Below, in pieces: positions 1 through 8,345 of a stretch of DNA of 64,000 nucleotides. The translations under genes and the position numbers were made by a program. Location: the NCBI RefSeq assembly GCF_000381885.1, contig NZ_KB907222.1, forward strand, positions 1 through 64,000. The letters run 5' to 3'. Position 1 is the stretch's first letter. Every line of letters begins with the position of its first letter. Source of the stretch: Actinomadura atramentaria DSM 43919 (GTDB lineage: Bacteria > Actinomycetota > Actinomycetes > Streptosporangiales > Streptosporangiaceae). Under the pieces are notes generated by a model. That model saw only the letters and a program-made list of their open reading frames with translations. It had not been told where the DNA came from and searched no databases.

Positions 1-179
1 TCAAACCCATCGCCACAGAAACACCCCTGCTGGTGTGAGAGTAGTGTTCGCGTCCCTGTGCGGTTCCCAGACAACAACTGGGTTCCGCGAGTTTCAAGTG
101 AATAATGTTCGCTTAAACGACATGAGTTTCCCGCCCGTCCGTGGAGCGCTTCGGTGCTTCGGAGGGGTTGGGGTTGGTC
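1..179 (+). other. 23S-5S rRNA internal spacer
   Basis: This stretch precedes the 5S rRNA and has no coding signal. It contains CCCAG/CTGGG arms at 66-70 and 78-82 and an AT-richer tract near 95-130, as expected for a transcribed spacer between 23S and 5S in actinobacteria. The 3' end of 23S itself is not recognisable here, so the large-subunit gene presumably ends just before the window. The assignment rests on position and general resemblance. Confidence 0.6.
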
Positions 180-297
180 GTTCGGTGGTTTTGGCGAGAG
201 GGAAACACCCGGTCCCATTCCGAACCCGGAAGTTAAGCCTTTCAGCGCCGATGGTACTGCATGGGGGACTGTGTGGGAGAGTAGGACACCGCCGGAC
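180..297 (+). rRNA. rrf: 5S ribosomal RNA
   Basis: The 118-nt sequence carries the diagnostic 5S core: the CCGAACCCGGAAGTTAAGCC block (215-234) and GATGGTACTGCATGGGGGAC (250-269). The two ends pair as a terminal stem (GTTCGGTGG at 180-188 with CCGCCGGAC at 289-297), which fixes the boundaries to within a base or two. It is the last gene of an rRNA operon transcribed into the window from the left. It binds ribosomal proteins L5, L18 and L25 in the large subunit. Confidence 0.95.
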
Positions 298-310
298 TCA
301 TATTACGAAC

Positions 311-336
311 AGGCCCCGCCATTCATGGCGGGGCCT
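311..336 (+). terminator. rRNA operon terminator
   Basis: A perfect 10-bp GC-rich stem (AGGCCCCGCC at 311-320, GGCGGGGCCT at 327-336) with a 6-nt loop lies 13 nt after the 5S 3' end. It is followed by a short pyrimidine-rich tract. This is a classic intrinsic terminator for the rRNA operon. From here to 445 I see no gene. Confidence 0.85.
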
Positions 337-445
337 GTCCTGCTTTCCGGGCCTCTTTCTGTGGGGCCTGTTCTGTTTGAGACCTCGCCGTCGTGGCCGG
401 GTCCTTTTAATTGGGTGTTGTCGGGGAACGCGGTCGGTGCGCCGG

Positions 446-1099
446 TCAGGGGAGTAGGCCGAGTTCTTGGGCTTTTCGGCCTGCTTGGAAGCGGGAGTCG
501 GCGTCCAGGAGGGTGAGGATTTCGGCTACTCGGCGGCGGTAGGTGCGGAGCGAGAGGTTGAGGTGGCGGGCGGCGGCCTCGTCCTTCAGGCCGCGGTCCA
601 GGAGACGGACGATCTCGCGGCTCTCGTCGTTCAGGGACGGGACGCGGTCGCGGCGGTAGGCGGTCAGCGTCGGGGACTTCTCCCAGGTCGCCCAGTAGAG
701 GGAGAGCATGCTCGCGACGACGGTGGGCTCCTGGACGATCGTGTACTCGCGGACGCCGCGGGCGGGCGGCCCCGCCAGGACCGCGTGGCGGCGGTCCATG
801 ATGATCGTCTCGTAGGGGAGCGGGGCGAGGCAGACGCGGACCTCGACGCCGAGCGCGTTCACCTCGACCAGGTGGCGTTCGTCGTCCTCGTCGTCCAGGG
901 CGCGCGGGGTGTAGAGCTTGCAGACGCGCGTGCCGGGCGGGTGGACGGCGGCGCGGCGGGCGCGGAGGCGTTCGCGGGAGCCGGGCAGGGACCACGTCCA
1001 CATGTCCTCGGCGGCGCAGACGAACTCGTCGCGGACGTCGGCGAAGAGGTGGGCCGCGCGCTCGAACAGCGCCTTCTCGCCCTGCACGGTCACACTCAT
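446..1099 (-). CDS. LuxR-family C-terminal HTH regulator
   Basis: A 217-residue protein whose last ~65 residues form a GerE/LuxR-type helix-turn-helix. Within it, a stretch around residues 150-185 (SREIVRLLDRGLKDEAAARH, then LSLRTYRRRVAEIL) fits the LuxR pattern of a loop-separated two-helix DNA-binding unit. The N-terminal ~140 residues resemble the PLD/TrmB-like ligand-sensing region found in many actinobacterial regulators of this architecture; no response-regulator receiver domain is present. It is divergent from the aldo/keto reductase gene at 1198, with a palindrome in the gap, so it probably controls that gene, itself, or both. The ligand is unknown. Confidence 0.85.
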   Translation of the reverse strand: MSVTVQGEKALFERAAHLFADVRDEFVCAAEDMWTWSLPGSRERLRARRAAVHPPGTRVCKLYTPRALDDEDDERHLVEVNALGVEVRVCLAPLPYETIIMDRRHAVLAGPPARGVREYTIVQEPTVVASMLSLYWATWEKSPTLTAYRRDRVPSLNDESREIVRLLDRGLKDEAAARHLNLSLRTYRRRVAEILTLLDADSRFQAGRKAQELGLLP

Positions 1100-1139
1100 G
1101 GTCGTTCCAGTGTTCCCGGCGGAGCGGCGTCCGGCAAAC

Positions 1140-1157
1140 GTGGCAGTTAGCTGCCAC
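1140..1157. promoter_or_regulatory. Palindrome in divergent promoter region
   Basis: Perfect inverted repeat GTGGCAG-TTAG-CTGCCAC lies between the divergent LuxR-type regulator (start 1099) and the aldo/keto reductase (start near 1198). Position and symmetry suggest a dimeric regulator's operator. It could also be chance in such GC-rich DNA. Confidence 0.45.
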
Positions 1158-1197
1158 CGGCTCGAAGCGGGAGGCGCGGCGCGTGAGGCTGGAGGGC

Positions 1198-2034
1198 ATG
1201 ACGAACGGATCTTGGATTCTCGGGGACAGGAAGATCGACCGGCTCGGGTTCGGGGCCATGCGGCTGCCGCTCGCGGCGGATTTCGACGCGGCGCTCGGGG
1301 TGCTGCGGCGGGCCGTCGAACTCGGCGCGGACCACGTCGACACGGCGGCCTTCTACCACCAGCAGGGCATCGCCGCGAACGACCTGATCAGGGAGGCGGC
1401 GTTCGGGCCGGACGTCGTCGTCGCGACGAAGGTCGGCCCGTACCGGGGACCGGACGACCCTTTCCCGACCGGGCAGCTCCCCGCCGACGAGCTGCGGCGT
1501 GAGGTCGAACGGAATCTGCGGGAGCTTGGACGGGACCGGCTCGATCTCGTCTACCTGCGGCCCGGCGGCCTCGAACCCGCCGATGACCACTCGGTCGCGG
1601 AACGGTTCGAGATCTTGGCGGAGCTGCGCGGGGAGGGTGTGATCCGGCATCTCGGGCTCAGCCACGTCACGTTGGCGCAGGTGGAGGAGGCGCGCCGCAT
1701 CGCGCCCGTCGTCGCGATCCAGAACCGGTTCGACATCTCGCAGCCCGCCGACACCGCCATGCTCGCCGTCTGCGAGCGGGACGGGATCGCCTACGTGCCG
1801 TACTTCCCGCTCGGCGGGTTCGGGCTGCCCGACGACCCGCGCGTCGCGGCGGTCGCGGCCCGGCACGGGGCGTCGGTCCCGCAGGTGCTGCTGGCGGGGC
1901 TGCTCGCGCTGTCGCCGGTGGCGCTCGCGATTCCGGGGACGTCGTCGCGCGCGCATCTGGAGGAGAACATGGGCGCGGCGGCGCTGCGGCTGACGGAGGC
2001 GGACGTCGCGGAGCTGACCGGCCCGGCGGACTGA
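1198..2034 (+). CDS. Aldo/keto reductase family oxidoreductase
   Basis: A 278-residue NADPH-dependent aldo/keto reductase with the usual (beta/alpha)8 family features: N-terminal LGFGAMRLP, a DHVDTAAFY segment carrying the catalytic Asp/Tyr pair, the Lys in VVATKVGP, and a C-terminal IPGTSS-type phosphate-binding loop. The usual catalytic His position is less clear: VYLRPGG stands where many relatives have an LH motif. I prefer ATG 1198 (MTNGSWILGD), which matches relatives and has GAGG 10 nt upstream. An in-frame GTG at 1183 is the alternative. Substrate is not predictable. It is probably controlled by the divergent LuxR-type regulator. Confidence 0.88.
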   Translation: MTNGSWILGDRKIDRLGFGAMRLPLAADFDAALGVLRRAVELGADHVDTAAFYHQQGIAANDLIREAAFGPDVVVATKVGPYRGPDDPFPTGQLPADELRREVERNLRELGRDRLDLVYLRPGGLEPADDHSVAERFEILAELRGEGVIRHLGLSHVTLAQVEEARRIAPVVAIQNRFDISQPADTAMLAVCERDGIAYVPYFPLGGFGLPDDPRVAAVAARHGASVPQVLLAGLLALSPVALAIPGTSSRAHLEENMGAAALRLTEADVAELTGPAD

Positions 2035-2035
2035 G

Positions 2036-2740
2036 TCAGGCCGCCGGGCCGAGCGCGTCGCGCAGGCCGGGGGGCAGGGGATGGCCGGGCGGCAGCCGGC
2101 GCACGGTCGCGTCGGCGAACTCGGCCGGAGACAGGTCGGCGGAGACGCCGTCCAGCGAAACGCGGTAGCCGTCCGGGAGTTCCGCCACCTCGACCGGCGC
2201 GCCGCGCTCGGCCAGCGCGAACAGGCCGAAGCGGGCGCGCCACGCGGCGCGGGCCGCGCGCTCGTCCGGCGCGACGGGGACGTCGATGTCGTCGCCGTGC
2301 GTCGCGTACTCAACGGCGTAGTGGAACGTCTGGAGCCGCACCGGGTACGGCCCGGACATCGTCGGCAGCGTCGCGGCCGGGCCGAGCGCCCGCATCCGGC
2401 GGCGGGTGTCGCCGTTCTTCCGCCGCCATTCGGCGACGACCTCCGCGACGGGCAGGCCGCGCCGCGTCTCGACCGACCAGGCGTTGAACTCGTCGAGTCC
2501 CTGGACGCCGGCCCGCTCCATCTCGGCGGCGAACCCGTCGAGGTCGTCGTTCAGGCAGGCGTGGTTGTAGAGCTCCTCGCCCGCGAGGTGGGCGAGGACG
2601 TCGCGGCGCGACCAGCCCTCGTCGCGCGACGGGACGTCCCACTCGGCCCCGTCGAGGACGGTGAAGTAGGCGTCGAGGCGGGCGGCCTCGGCGTCGAGGA
2701 TGTCGAACGGGTCGAGCCCGTCCAGCGCGCTCTCGTCCAT
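2036..2740 (-). CDS. Maleylpyruvate isomerase N-terminal domain (MDMPI/DinB-like) protein
   Basis: A 234-residue protein of the mycothiol-dependent maleylpyruvate isomerase/DinB-like superfamily. Visible features are the WSRRDVLAHLAGEE helix, whose His is the usual first metal ligand, and the later FHYAVEYATHGDDI helix, which supplies the second metal-binding group. The family uses a divalent metal in a four-helix bundle and often mycothiol as cosubstrate, fitting an actinobacterial host. The stop is directly adjacent to that of the aldo/keto reductase (convergent, 1-nt gap). The actual substrate is unknown; most members are uncharacterised. Confidence 0.8.
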   Translation of the reverse strand: MDESALDGLDPFDILDAEAARLDAYFTVLDGAEWDVPSRDEGWSRRDVLAHLAGEELYNHACLNDDLDGFAAEMERAGVQGLDEFNAWSVETRRGLPVAEVVAEWRRKNGDTRRRMRALGPAATLPTMSGPYPVRLQTFHYAVEYATHGDDIDVPVAPDERAARAAWRARFGLFALAERGAPVEVAELPDGYRVSLDGVSADLSPAEFADATVRRLPPGHPLPPGLRDALGPAA

Positions 2741-2779
2741 GCGCGGCCCCTTCCCGGTTCGGGCGCGGCGAATCGCGGG

Positions 2780-3775
2780 TCAGGTGTCCACGAACGACTG
2801 CGGGACGAACACGTTCAACGCGTTCCCGCGCAGTACGACGCGGACCGGGGTGCGGCCGCGGATCTCGCCGTCCACGTCCACGGGCATCGGCGGGTCGGTC
2901 GTGATGACCGCCTCGCGGGTGGTGGTGAACGCCCGTTCGCCGAGCGAGCGCCACTGGCCGGTGAGGACGTGCCGGACGGTCGCCGCCGCGAGCCGCAGCC
3001 GCCGCGCGTCGCCGAGCCGGTAGACGGCGAGCAGCCGGTCGTCGGGCCCGGCGTCGCGGGCGATGCGCTGCCCGCTGTGGTGCGCGCCGTTGGCGACGTT
3101 GAGCTGGTGGGTGTCCAGCTCGACGGTCTCGCCGCCCACCTCGATCGTCGCGTGGAACGCGCGGTGGCGGGGCAGCAGCCGCGCCGCCGTCAGCGCGTAC
3201 GCGGGGCGGCCGAGGACCCGCTTGAGCCCGTGCGGGACGTGCTCGGCGACCTGCACCGACAGGCCGAGGCTCACCATGTTGGCGAAGATGTGGCCGCGCC
3301 GGTCGGGGTCGTCCGGGTCGTCGGTGCCGGAGAACCAGCCGACGTCCACGTCCGCGACCTTCCCGTCGCGCAGGACGCGGACGGCCCCGGCGAGGTCCAT
3401 CGGCAGTTCCAGGCCGCGCGCGAAGTTGTTGGTCGTGCCGAGCGGGAGGACGCCGAGGGCGACGTCGCGGTGCGCGAGGTGGCCGACGGCGGCCGCGATC
3501 GTCCCGTCGCCGCCGCCCACGACGACGAGGTCGGGGTCGAGGGCGAGGACCTCGGTGAACAGCTCGTCCAGCCGGGACGGGTCCATGACCGGGATGATCC
3601 GGGCGAAGTCGAACCCGGCGTCCGCGAGGAGCCGCCGCGCCGCCGGGAACGCGCGCCGGCCGCGCCGCGACCGGGTGTTGACCATCAGGACCGCGCGGCC
3701 GCCCCGGTGGTCGCGGACGGCGGCCTCCAGCTCGGACTTGCTGCGCAACGGGTGCTCCCTCCGGTCCCGGCTCAC
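2780..3775 (-). CDS. Diacylglycerol kinase catalytic-domain lipid kinase
   Basis: A 331-residue member of the DAGK/YegS/sphingosine kinase family, which phosphorylates lipid hydroxyls with ATP. The N-terminal VLMVNTRSRRGRR segment and the nucleotide-binding VVVGGGDGTIAAAV motif (about residues 86-99) are intact, followed by the LGVLPLGTTNNFARGL motif typical of the family. The C-terminal beta-sandwich half ends in PVDVDGEIRGRTPVRVVLRGNALNVFVP, as in YegS/DgkB relatives. It probably acts at the membrane in lipid recycling or signalling. Exact lipid substrate cannot be assigned. Confidence 0.88.
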   Translation of the reverse strand: MSRDRREHPLRSKSELEAAVRDHRGGRAVLMVNTRSRRGRRAFPAARRLLADAGFDFARIIPVMDPSRLDELFTEVLALDPDLVVVGGGDGTIAAAVGHLAHRDVALGVLPLGTTNNFARGLELPMDLAGAVRVLRDGKVADVDVGWFSGTDDPDDPDRRGHIFANMVSLGLSVQVAEHVPHGLKRVLGRPAYALTAARLLPRHRAFHATIEVGGETVELDTHQLNVANGAHHSGQRIARDAGPDDRLLAVYRLGDARRLRLAAATVRHVLTGQWRSLGERAFTTTREAVITTDPPMPVDVDGEIRGRTPVRVVLRGNALNVFVPQSFVDT

Positions 3776-3840
3776 CCTATCGGCCGGAACGCCCGTCTCC
3801 AGGGGTTTCGGGGACGTGTGCGCCGGGTGAGACTGGGAGC

Positions 3841-4749
3841 GTGACTGAACCGCATTCTGTTCCCTGGGCGGACGCGGTGGTGCCCGCGTTCTGGCGGGCC
3901 CTCGGGCTGCCCGGGCTGATCGACGCGCACGTCCACTTCATGCCGGAACGGCTGATGGAGGCGGTCTGGGAGTACTTCGCCGAGCCGGGTCCGCTGATCG
4001 GGCGCGACTGGCCCGTCCGCTACCGGTTGCCCGAGGCGGAGCGCGTCGCGGTGCTGCGCGGCCTCGGCGTCCGGGCGTTCACCGCGCTGCTGTACCCGCA
4101 CCGGCCTGGAATGGCCGAGGGGCTGAACCGGTGGGGGCTGGAGTTCGCCGCTGCGGTCCCCGAGGCGATCCCGACCGGGACGCTCTACCCCGAACCGGGC
4201 GTCGCGTCGTACGTGGCGAAGACGATCGACGCGGGGACTGCGGCGTTCAAGGTCCACCTCCAGGTCGGCGGGTTCGACCCGCGCGCGCCCGAGCTGGACG
4301 ACGCGTGGGGCGTCCTGGCGGACGCGGGCGCGCCCGTCGTCGTCCACGCCGGGTCCGGGCCGGTCGCCCACGGGTTCACCGGGCCGGGGCCGTTCGGGGA
4401 CGTCCTGGCGCGCCACCCCCGGCTGACGGCGGTCGTCGCGCACCTCGGCGCGCCCGAGTACGAGGGCTTCCTGGACCTCGCGGACCGGTTCGAGCGCGTC
4501 CACCTCGACACGACGATGGCGTTCACGGACTTCTTCGAGCACGAGGGAACGTTCCCGCGGGCGCTGCTGCCCCGGCTGCGGGACCTCGGCGAACGCGGCC
4601 GAATCCTGCTCGGCACCGACTTCCCGAACATCCCCTACCCGTACGCGCACCAGTTGCAGGTGCTCGCGGGCCTCGGGTTCGGCGACGCGTGGCTGCGCGA
4701 GGTCTGCTGGCACGCGGCGGCGCGGCTGTTCGGCGTCCCGGCGGGCTGA
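3841..4749 (+). CDS. Amidohydrolase family (PF04909-type) protein
   Basis: A 302-residue TIM-barrel metallohydrolase of the amidohydrolase-2/ACMSD-like group. The HxH metal motif is in LIDAHVHFMPERL near residue 28. Later barrel ligands are visible as VVVHAGSG, a His in VVAHLGAPEY, and the terminal GTDFPNIPYPYAHQ segment that supplies the catalytic Asp. Starts with GTG. It is divergent from the lipid kinase (65-bp gap) and convergent with the CDF transporter. Hydrolysis or decarboxylation of a small carboxylate or amide is expected from family knowledge; no specific substrate. Confidence 0.85.
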   Translation: MTEPHSVPWADAVVPAFWRALGLPGLIDAHVHFMPERLMEAVWEYFAEPGPLIGRDWPVRYRLPEAERVAVLRGLGVRAFTALLYPHRPGMAEGLNRWGLEFAAAVPEAIPTGTLYPEPGVASYVAKTIDAGTAAFKVHLQVGGFDPRAPELDDAWGVLADAGAPVVVHAGSGPVAHGFTGPGPFGDVLARHPRLTAVVAHLGAPEYEGFLDLADRFERVHLDTTMAFTDFFEHEGTFPRALLPRLRDLGERGRILLGTDFPNIPYPYAHQLQVLAGLGFGDAWLREVCWHAAARLFGVPAG

Positions 4750-4753
4750 CGGG

Positions 4754-5737
4754 TCAGTGGTCGCAGCGGGCGGAGCCGCCGCCGCTCGCGGGCTCGTCGG
4801 CGGTTTCGTCGGCCACGTGGCGGGGGCCGTGCGGGTCCTCGCAGTGGAACCCGCCGTCCGCGTGGTCGACCTCCAGCGTCGTGTGGGTGATCCCGTACGC
4901 GGTGCGCAGCAGCTCCTGGAGGTCGCGGCGGACGCCGTGGCAGTCGTCGGCCGCGTCCACCAGGACGTGCGCGGACAGCGCCGGGTAGCCGGAGCTGACC
5001 TCCCACACGTGCAGGTCGTGGACCTCCCGCACGCACGGCCGGGACGCGAGCCGCTCGCCCAGCTCCGCCGGGTCCAGGCCGGTCGGGGCGGCCTCCATCA
5101 GGACGCGGCCCGCGTCGCGCAGCAGGCCGTAGCCCGCGCGGATCATCAGCGCGGCGACGACGAGCGAGGCGACGGCGTCCGCGCGGGCGAAGCCCGTCAG
5201 CCACACGACGAGTCCGGCGACGGCCGTCGAGATGAACGCGAACAGGTCGTTCAGGATGTGCTGGAACGCTCCTTCGACGTTCAGGCTCGTCCGGTTGGCG
5301 CGGCTGATCAGCCACGTCGCCGCGAGGTTCACCACGATCCCGGCGAGGGACGTGGCGAACACGAGCGCGCCCTGCACCTCCGGCGGGTTGATCAGCCGCA
5401 GCACGCCCTCGTAGCAGAAGTACGCGGCGAGCAGGATCAGCGTCAGGCCGTTGAGCTGCGCGGACAGGATCTCCGAGCGGCGCAGTCCGTAGGTGTAGCC
5501 GCCGCGCGGCGGGCGGACGGCGATGCGCATGGCGACCATCGCCAGGGCGATGGCGAACGCGTCGGTCAGCATGTGGGCGGCGTCCGACAACAGCGCCAGC
5601 GATCCGGCGGCGAGGCCGACGACGACCTCGCCCGCCATGAACGCCAGGATCAGCGCGAGGGCCGCGCCGAGGACGCGGCGGTCGCCGTCCGGCGCGACGC
5701 CGTGCCCGTGGCCGTGCCCGTGCCCGTGCCCGCTCAT
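4754..5737 (-). CDS. Cation diffusion facilitator (Zn/Co/Cd efflux)
   Basis: A 327-residue CzcD/ZitB-type efflux antiporter of the inner membrane. It opens with a His-Gly run (HGHGHGHGHG), then six predicted membrane segments. The metal site HxxxD pairs are visible in helix 2 (SDAAHMLTDAF) and helix 5 (FQHILNDLF), followed by a cytoplasmic ferredoxin-like domain with VHDLHVWEV. The tail is Cys/His-rich. ATG 5737 is chosen over upstream alternatives because it overlaps the ArsR stop as ATGA and has GGAGG 8-9 nt upstream. Cotranscribed with, and presumably derepressed through, the ArsR regulator. Confidence 0.93.
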   Translation of the reverse strand: MSGHGHGHGHGHGVAPDGDRRVLGAALALILAFMAGEVVVGLAAGSLALLSDAAHMLTDAFAIALAMVAMRIAVRPPRGGYTYGLRRSEILSAQLNGLTLILLAAYFCYEGVLRLINPPEVQGALVFATSLAGIVVNLAATWLISRANRTSLNVEGAFQHILNDLFAFISTAVAGLVVWLTGFARADAVASLVVAALMIRAGYGLLRDAGRVLMEAAPTGLDPAELGERLASRPCVREVHDLHVWEVSSGYPALSAHVLVDAADDCHGVRRDLQELLRTAYGITHTTLEVDHADGGFHCEDPHGPRHVADETADEPASGGGSARCDH

Positions 5738-6126
5738 TCGCCTTCCCTCCGGTGGTCGACGTGGGCGAGGGCGAGTTCCAGCAGCAGGCGCACGTGGTCG
5801 TCGTCGAGCCGGTAGTAGGCGTGGCGGCCGTCGCGCCGCACCCGCACCACCCGGCTCGCGCGCAGGAGCCGCAGCGCGTGCGACACCGCGGACTCCGAGT
5901 GCCCGCACGCGACCGCGAGGTCCCGCACGCACATCTCGCCCCCTTCGAGCAGCGCCGTGATGACCCGCAGCCGGCCGGGGTCGGCGAGCAGGCCGAAGAC
6001 GTCGGCCAGCTCGGCGACGGTGTCGGCGCCCGGCATGGACGCGACGACCCGCGCGACCTTGGCGGGCTCGACCGGCCGGACGGCCGCGCGGGCCGCCGGG
6101 GCCACGATGTCTGAATCACTGCTCAT
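5734..6126 (-). CDS. ArsR/SmtB-family metal-sensing repressor (CzrA-like)
   Basis: A 130-residue winged-helix repressor. The recognition helix reads HSESAVSHALRLLRASRVV. The C-terminal helix holds the exact D-x-H-x10-H-x2-H pattern (DDH ... HVDH, about residues 107-123) that forms the alpha5 Zn(II)/Co(II) site in SmtB/CzrA, bridging the dimer. The alpha3 segment EMCVRDLA has only one Cys, so an alpha3N soft-metal site is incomplete. Zinc or cobalt sensing is therefore inferred. It is the first gene of the two-gene operon with the CDF exporter. Confidence 0.92.
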   Translation of the reverse strand: MSSDSDIVAPAARAAVRPVEPAKVARVVASMPGADTVAELADVFGLLADPGRLRVITALLEGGEMCVRDLAVACGHSESAVSHALRLLRASRVVRVRRDGRHAYYRLDDDHVRLLLELALAHVDHRREGE

Positions 6127-6132
6127 ATGAAC
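6121..6132. promoter_or_regulatory. Candidate ArsR operator half
   Basis: GCTCATATGAAC is a near-palindrome (11 of 12 positions fit GTTCATATGAAC) that spans the ArsR start codon at 6124-6126. SmtB/ArsR operators often include TGAAC-type half sites with an AT centre. The single short element makes this tentative. Confidence 0.3.
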
Positions 6133-6554
6133 GAAGGTAGTACATCGGGGCGCTCCGTGGCCAGGGAACGGTGACGGTCCGGGACGTGCGTCACATTTCC
6201 CTCGGTGGGGATGAAAACGGATGTCAATGGCCTTTTTTGTGCCTTCGCGGGGGCCGGTGCTGCGCTGGCCGGAGGGAATTCCCTCGCGGTCGGGTGAGGT
6301 GAGTGTAATGGTGCGCGGACGGCGTCGAGCGGCGTTCCGGCAGCTCGGCGGGGTGTTCGCGGGGCCAGCGGCGCAGTCGGGATATGTGCGGATTGGTGGT
6401 TGTCAATGGTCGGGAGAACGGGTCGCGGGCCGAGGGACTTTCCGGGGGCGGGACGTCTTTCCGATATTCTTCCGGCCGGGACGGCGCGCGGTGCGCCGCC
6501 CGACGTCCGTTGATTCCGTCACCGGCCCCGGCCGGTCACCGCGGGGGTGGCGCA
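6127..6554. other. Intergenic region, ArsR to Ser/Thr kinase
   Basis: A 428-bp gap between the divergent ArsR and kinase genes. It is noticeably less GC-rich than its surroundings near 6190-6240 and contains a short T-run (6230-6236). Both promoters should lie here. An open frame continuous with the kinase reaches up to 6384, but its upstream residues lack family similarity and the kinase-family start is at 6555, so I leave it noncoding. Confidence 0.5.
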
Positions 6555-8345
6555 ATGGTGGAACCCGCCCCGCTCGGCCCCGGCGACCCCGAGCGGCTGG
6601 GCGGCCTGCGACTCCTCGGCCGGCTCGGCGCGGGCGGGCAGGGCACCGTGTACCTCGGGCGGTACCTCGGCCGCGCCGTGGACGAACCGCCCGTCGCGGT
6701 CAAGCTGCTGCACGCCGAACTGCTCGGGGACGCCGCCGCGCGCGCCCGGTTCGTCCGGGAGGCGGCGCTGCTGCAGCGCGTCGCGGGGTTCTGCACCGCG
6801 CAGGTCCTGGAGGCCGACCTCGCGGGGGACCGGCCGTACATCGTCAGCGAGTACGTGCCGGGGCCGTCGCTGCGCGACCTCGTGCGGTCCGCCGGGCCGC
6901 GCGTCGGCGGCGACCTGGACCGGCTCGCCGTCGGCACCGCGACCGCGCTCGCGGCCATCCACCGGGCGGGCGTCGTCCACCGCGACCTCAAGCCGCGCAA
7001 CGTGCTCGTCGGCCCGGACGGGCCGCGCGTGATCGACTTCGGGGTCGCGCGGGCGCTGGACGCCGGGGCGACGCTCAGCGGCCCCATCGTCGGGACGCTC
7101 GCGTACATGGCTCCCGAGCAGCTCGACGGCGGGGCGGCCGGGCCCGCCGCGGACCTGTTCGCGTGGGCCGCGACGCTCGTCTACGCGGCCACCGGGCGGG
7201 ACGCGTTCGCGGCGGGGTCGCTGCCCGCCGTCATCCACCGCATCAAGCACGAGACGCCCGACCTCGCCGCGCTGCCCGGCCCCGTCGCGGAGATCGCCGC
7301 CGCCTGCCTGGCCAAGGACCCGCGCGAGCGGCCCGACGCGCAGAGCGTGCTGCTCCGGCTGCTCGGGGACCTCGGGACGGGACGGGCGGTCGCCGTTCCG
7401 CCGGTTCCGTGTTCGGCGGATTCGGGGGATCTCGTCGCGGCGCGGTCCGCTTCGGGCGGGTCGCCGCCGGGGGTGTTCGGGCCGGTCCCGGCGGCGTTCG
7501 GGTCCGGTTCCGGGCCCGCGCCCGACGAGTGCGCGGGCGGGGACTCGTCGGACGCGCCGGTCGGCGGCCGGTGCTCGGGCGGGCGGCCGGAGCGGCGGCG
7601 GTACGGCGCGGGCGGGTCCTCGAACTCCTTCACCGGGCCGGAGCGGCGGGCCGCGCGGCTCGGCCCGCGCCCGCCGCTGCGCACGCGCGCCACCACGCCC
7701 GTCGCGGACGCGTTCGGCGGCGAGTCGGGCACGGCCGGGACGGCGCGGGAGCCGGAGACCGAAATGCCCCCGGCCGGGTCGGCGGGCACGCCCGTGGTGG
7801 ACGAGCCCGTGGTGGACGAACCCGTGCGGGACGAGCCCGTGGTGGACGCGCGCCGGGCCGATGACGCCGTGGTCGACGGGCCTGTGTCCGGTGAGGCCGG
7901 GTTCGAGCGGGGCGGGTTCGAGGAGTTCGGGCGGGCCGGGCGTCGGCGTCCGGTGCCGCGGGTTCTGGTGCGGTCGCGGGCGGCCGTGGTCGGGCTCGGG
8001 ATCGCGGCGTTCCTCGCGGCCGCCGATCTGGCCGCCGTGCTCGCCGCCGACGCGGGCGGCGGGCGGGCCGCGCGGGTCGCGGCCGACGTCGCCGCCGGGC
8101 CGGGCGCGGTTCCGGGCGTCGTGGCCGTGCTCGCCGTCGTCACGCTCGTCGCCGCGCCGCTCGCGTGGCGGGGCGTCCGCGCCGCCGCCTGGACGGCCGT
8201 CACCGCCCGGCTCGCCCGGCTCGCCCTGTGGGCGGCGTTCGGCGCGGCCGAGACGACCGCGACGGCCCTGCACACCGCGCTGACCACCGCCGCCGTGTTC
8301 CTGCTCGCCCGCGCGCTCAGCCGCCGTCCCCGGCGAACGCGCTGA
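6555..8345 (+). CDS. Membrane Ser/Thr protein kinase (PknB-like catalytic domain)
   Basis: A 596-residue Hanks-type kinase. Motifs run in order: Gly loop GAGGQGTV (25-32), Lys50 in VAVK, HRDLKPRN (142-149), DFG (161-163) and APE (186-188), so it should be active. A Pro/Gly-rich linker (about 280-480) includes four PVVDE-type repeats. The C-terminal ~120 residues form about three hydrophobic segments, whereas many PknB relatives have a single membrane helix and an external sensor. ATG 6555 (MVEPAPLGPGDPERLGG) matches the typical start of these kinases. It overlaps the convergent VWA gene by 29 bp. Targets are unknown; a functional link to the MoxR-VWA operon is possible but undemonstrated. Confidence 0.93.
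   Translation: MVEPAPLGPGDPERLGGLRLLGRLGAGGQGTVYLGRYLGRAVDEPPVAVKLLHAELLGDAAARARFVREAALLQRVAGFCTAQVLEADLAGDRPYIVSEYVPGPSLRDLVRSAGPRVGGDLDRLAVGTATALAAIHRAGVVHRDLKPRNVLVGPDGPRVIDFGVARALDAGATLSGPIVGTLAYMAPEQLDGGAAGPAADLFAWAATLVYAATGRDAFAAGSLPAVIHRIKHETPDLAALPGPVAEIAAACLAKDPRERPDAQSVLLRLLGDLGTGRAVAVPPVPCSADSGDLVAARSASGGSPPGVFGPVPAAFGSGSGPAPDECAGGDSSDAPVGGRCSGGRPERRRYGAGGSSNSFTGPERRAARLGPRPPLRTRATTPVADAFGGESGTAGTAREPETEMPPAGSAGTPVVDEPVVDEPVRDEPVVDARRADDAVVDGPVSGEAGFERGGFEEFGRAGRRRPVPRVLVRSRAAVVGLGIAAFLAAADLAAVLAADAGGGRAARVAADVAAGPGAVPGVVAVLAVVTLVAAPLAWRGVRAAAWTAVTARLARLALWAAFGAAETTATALHTALTTAAVFLLARALSRRPRRTR
7791..7850 (+). repeat. 15-bp tandem repeat, 4 copies, in kinase linker
   Basis: Units beginning CCCGTG (such as CCCGTGGTGGACGAG) repeat four times with few changes and encode PVVDE, PVVDE, PVRDE, PVVDA. 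They lie in the low-complexity linker of the kinase and are likely length-variable by slippage. Confidence 0.85.
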
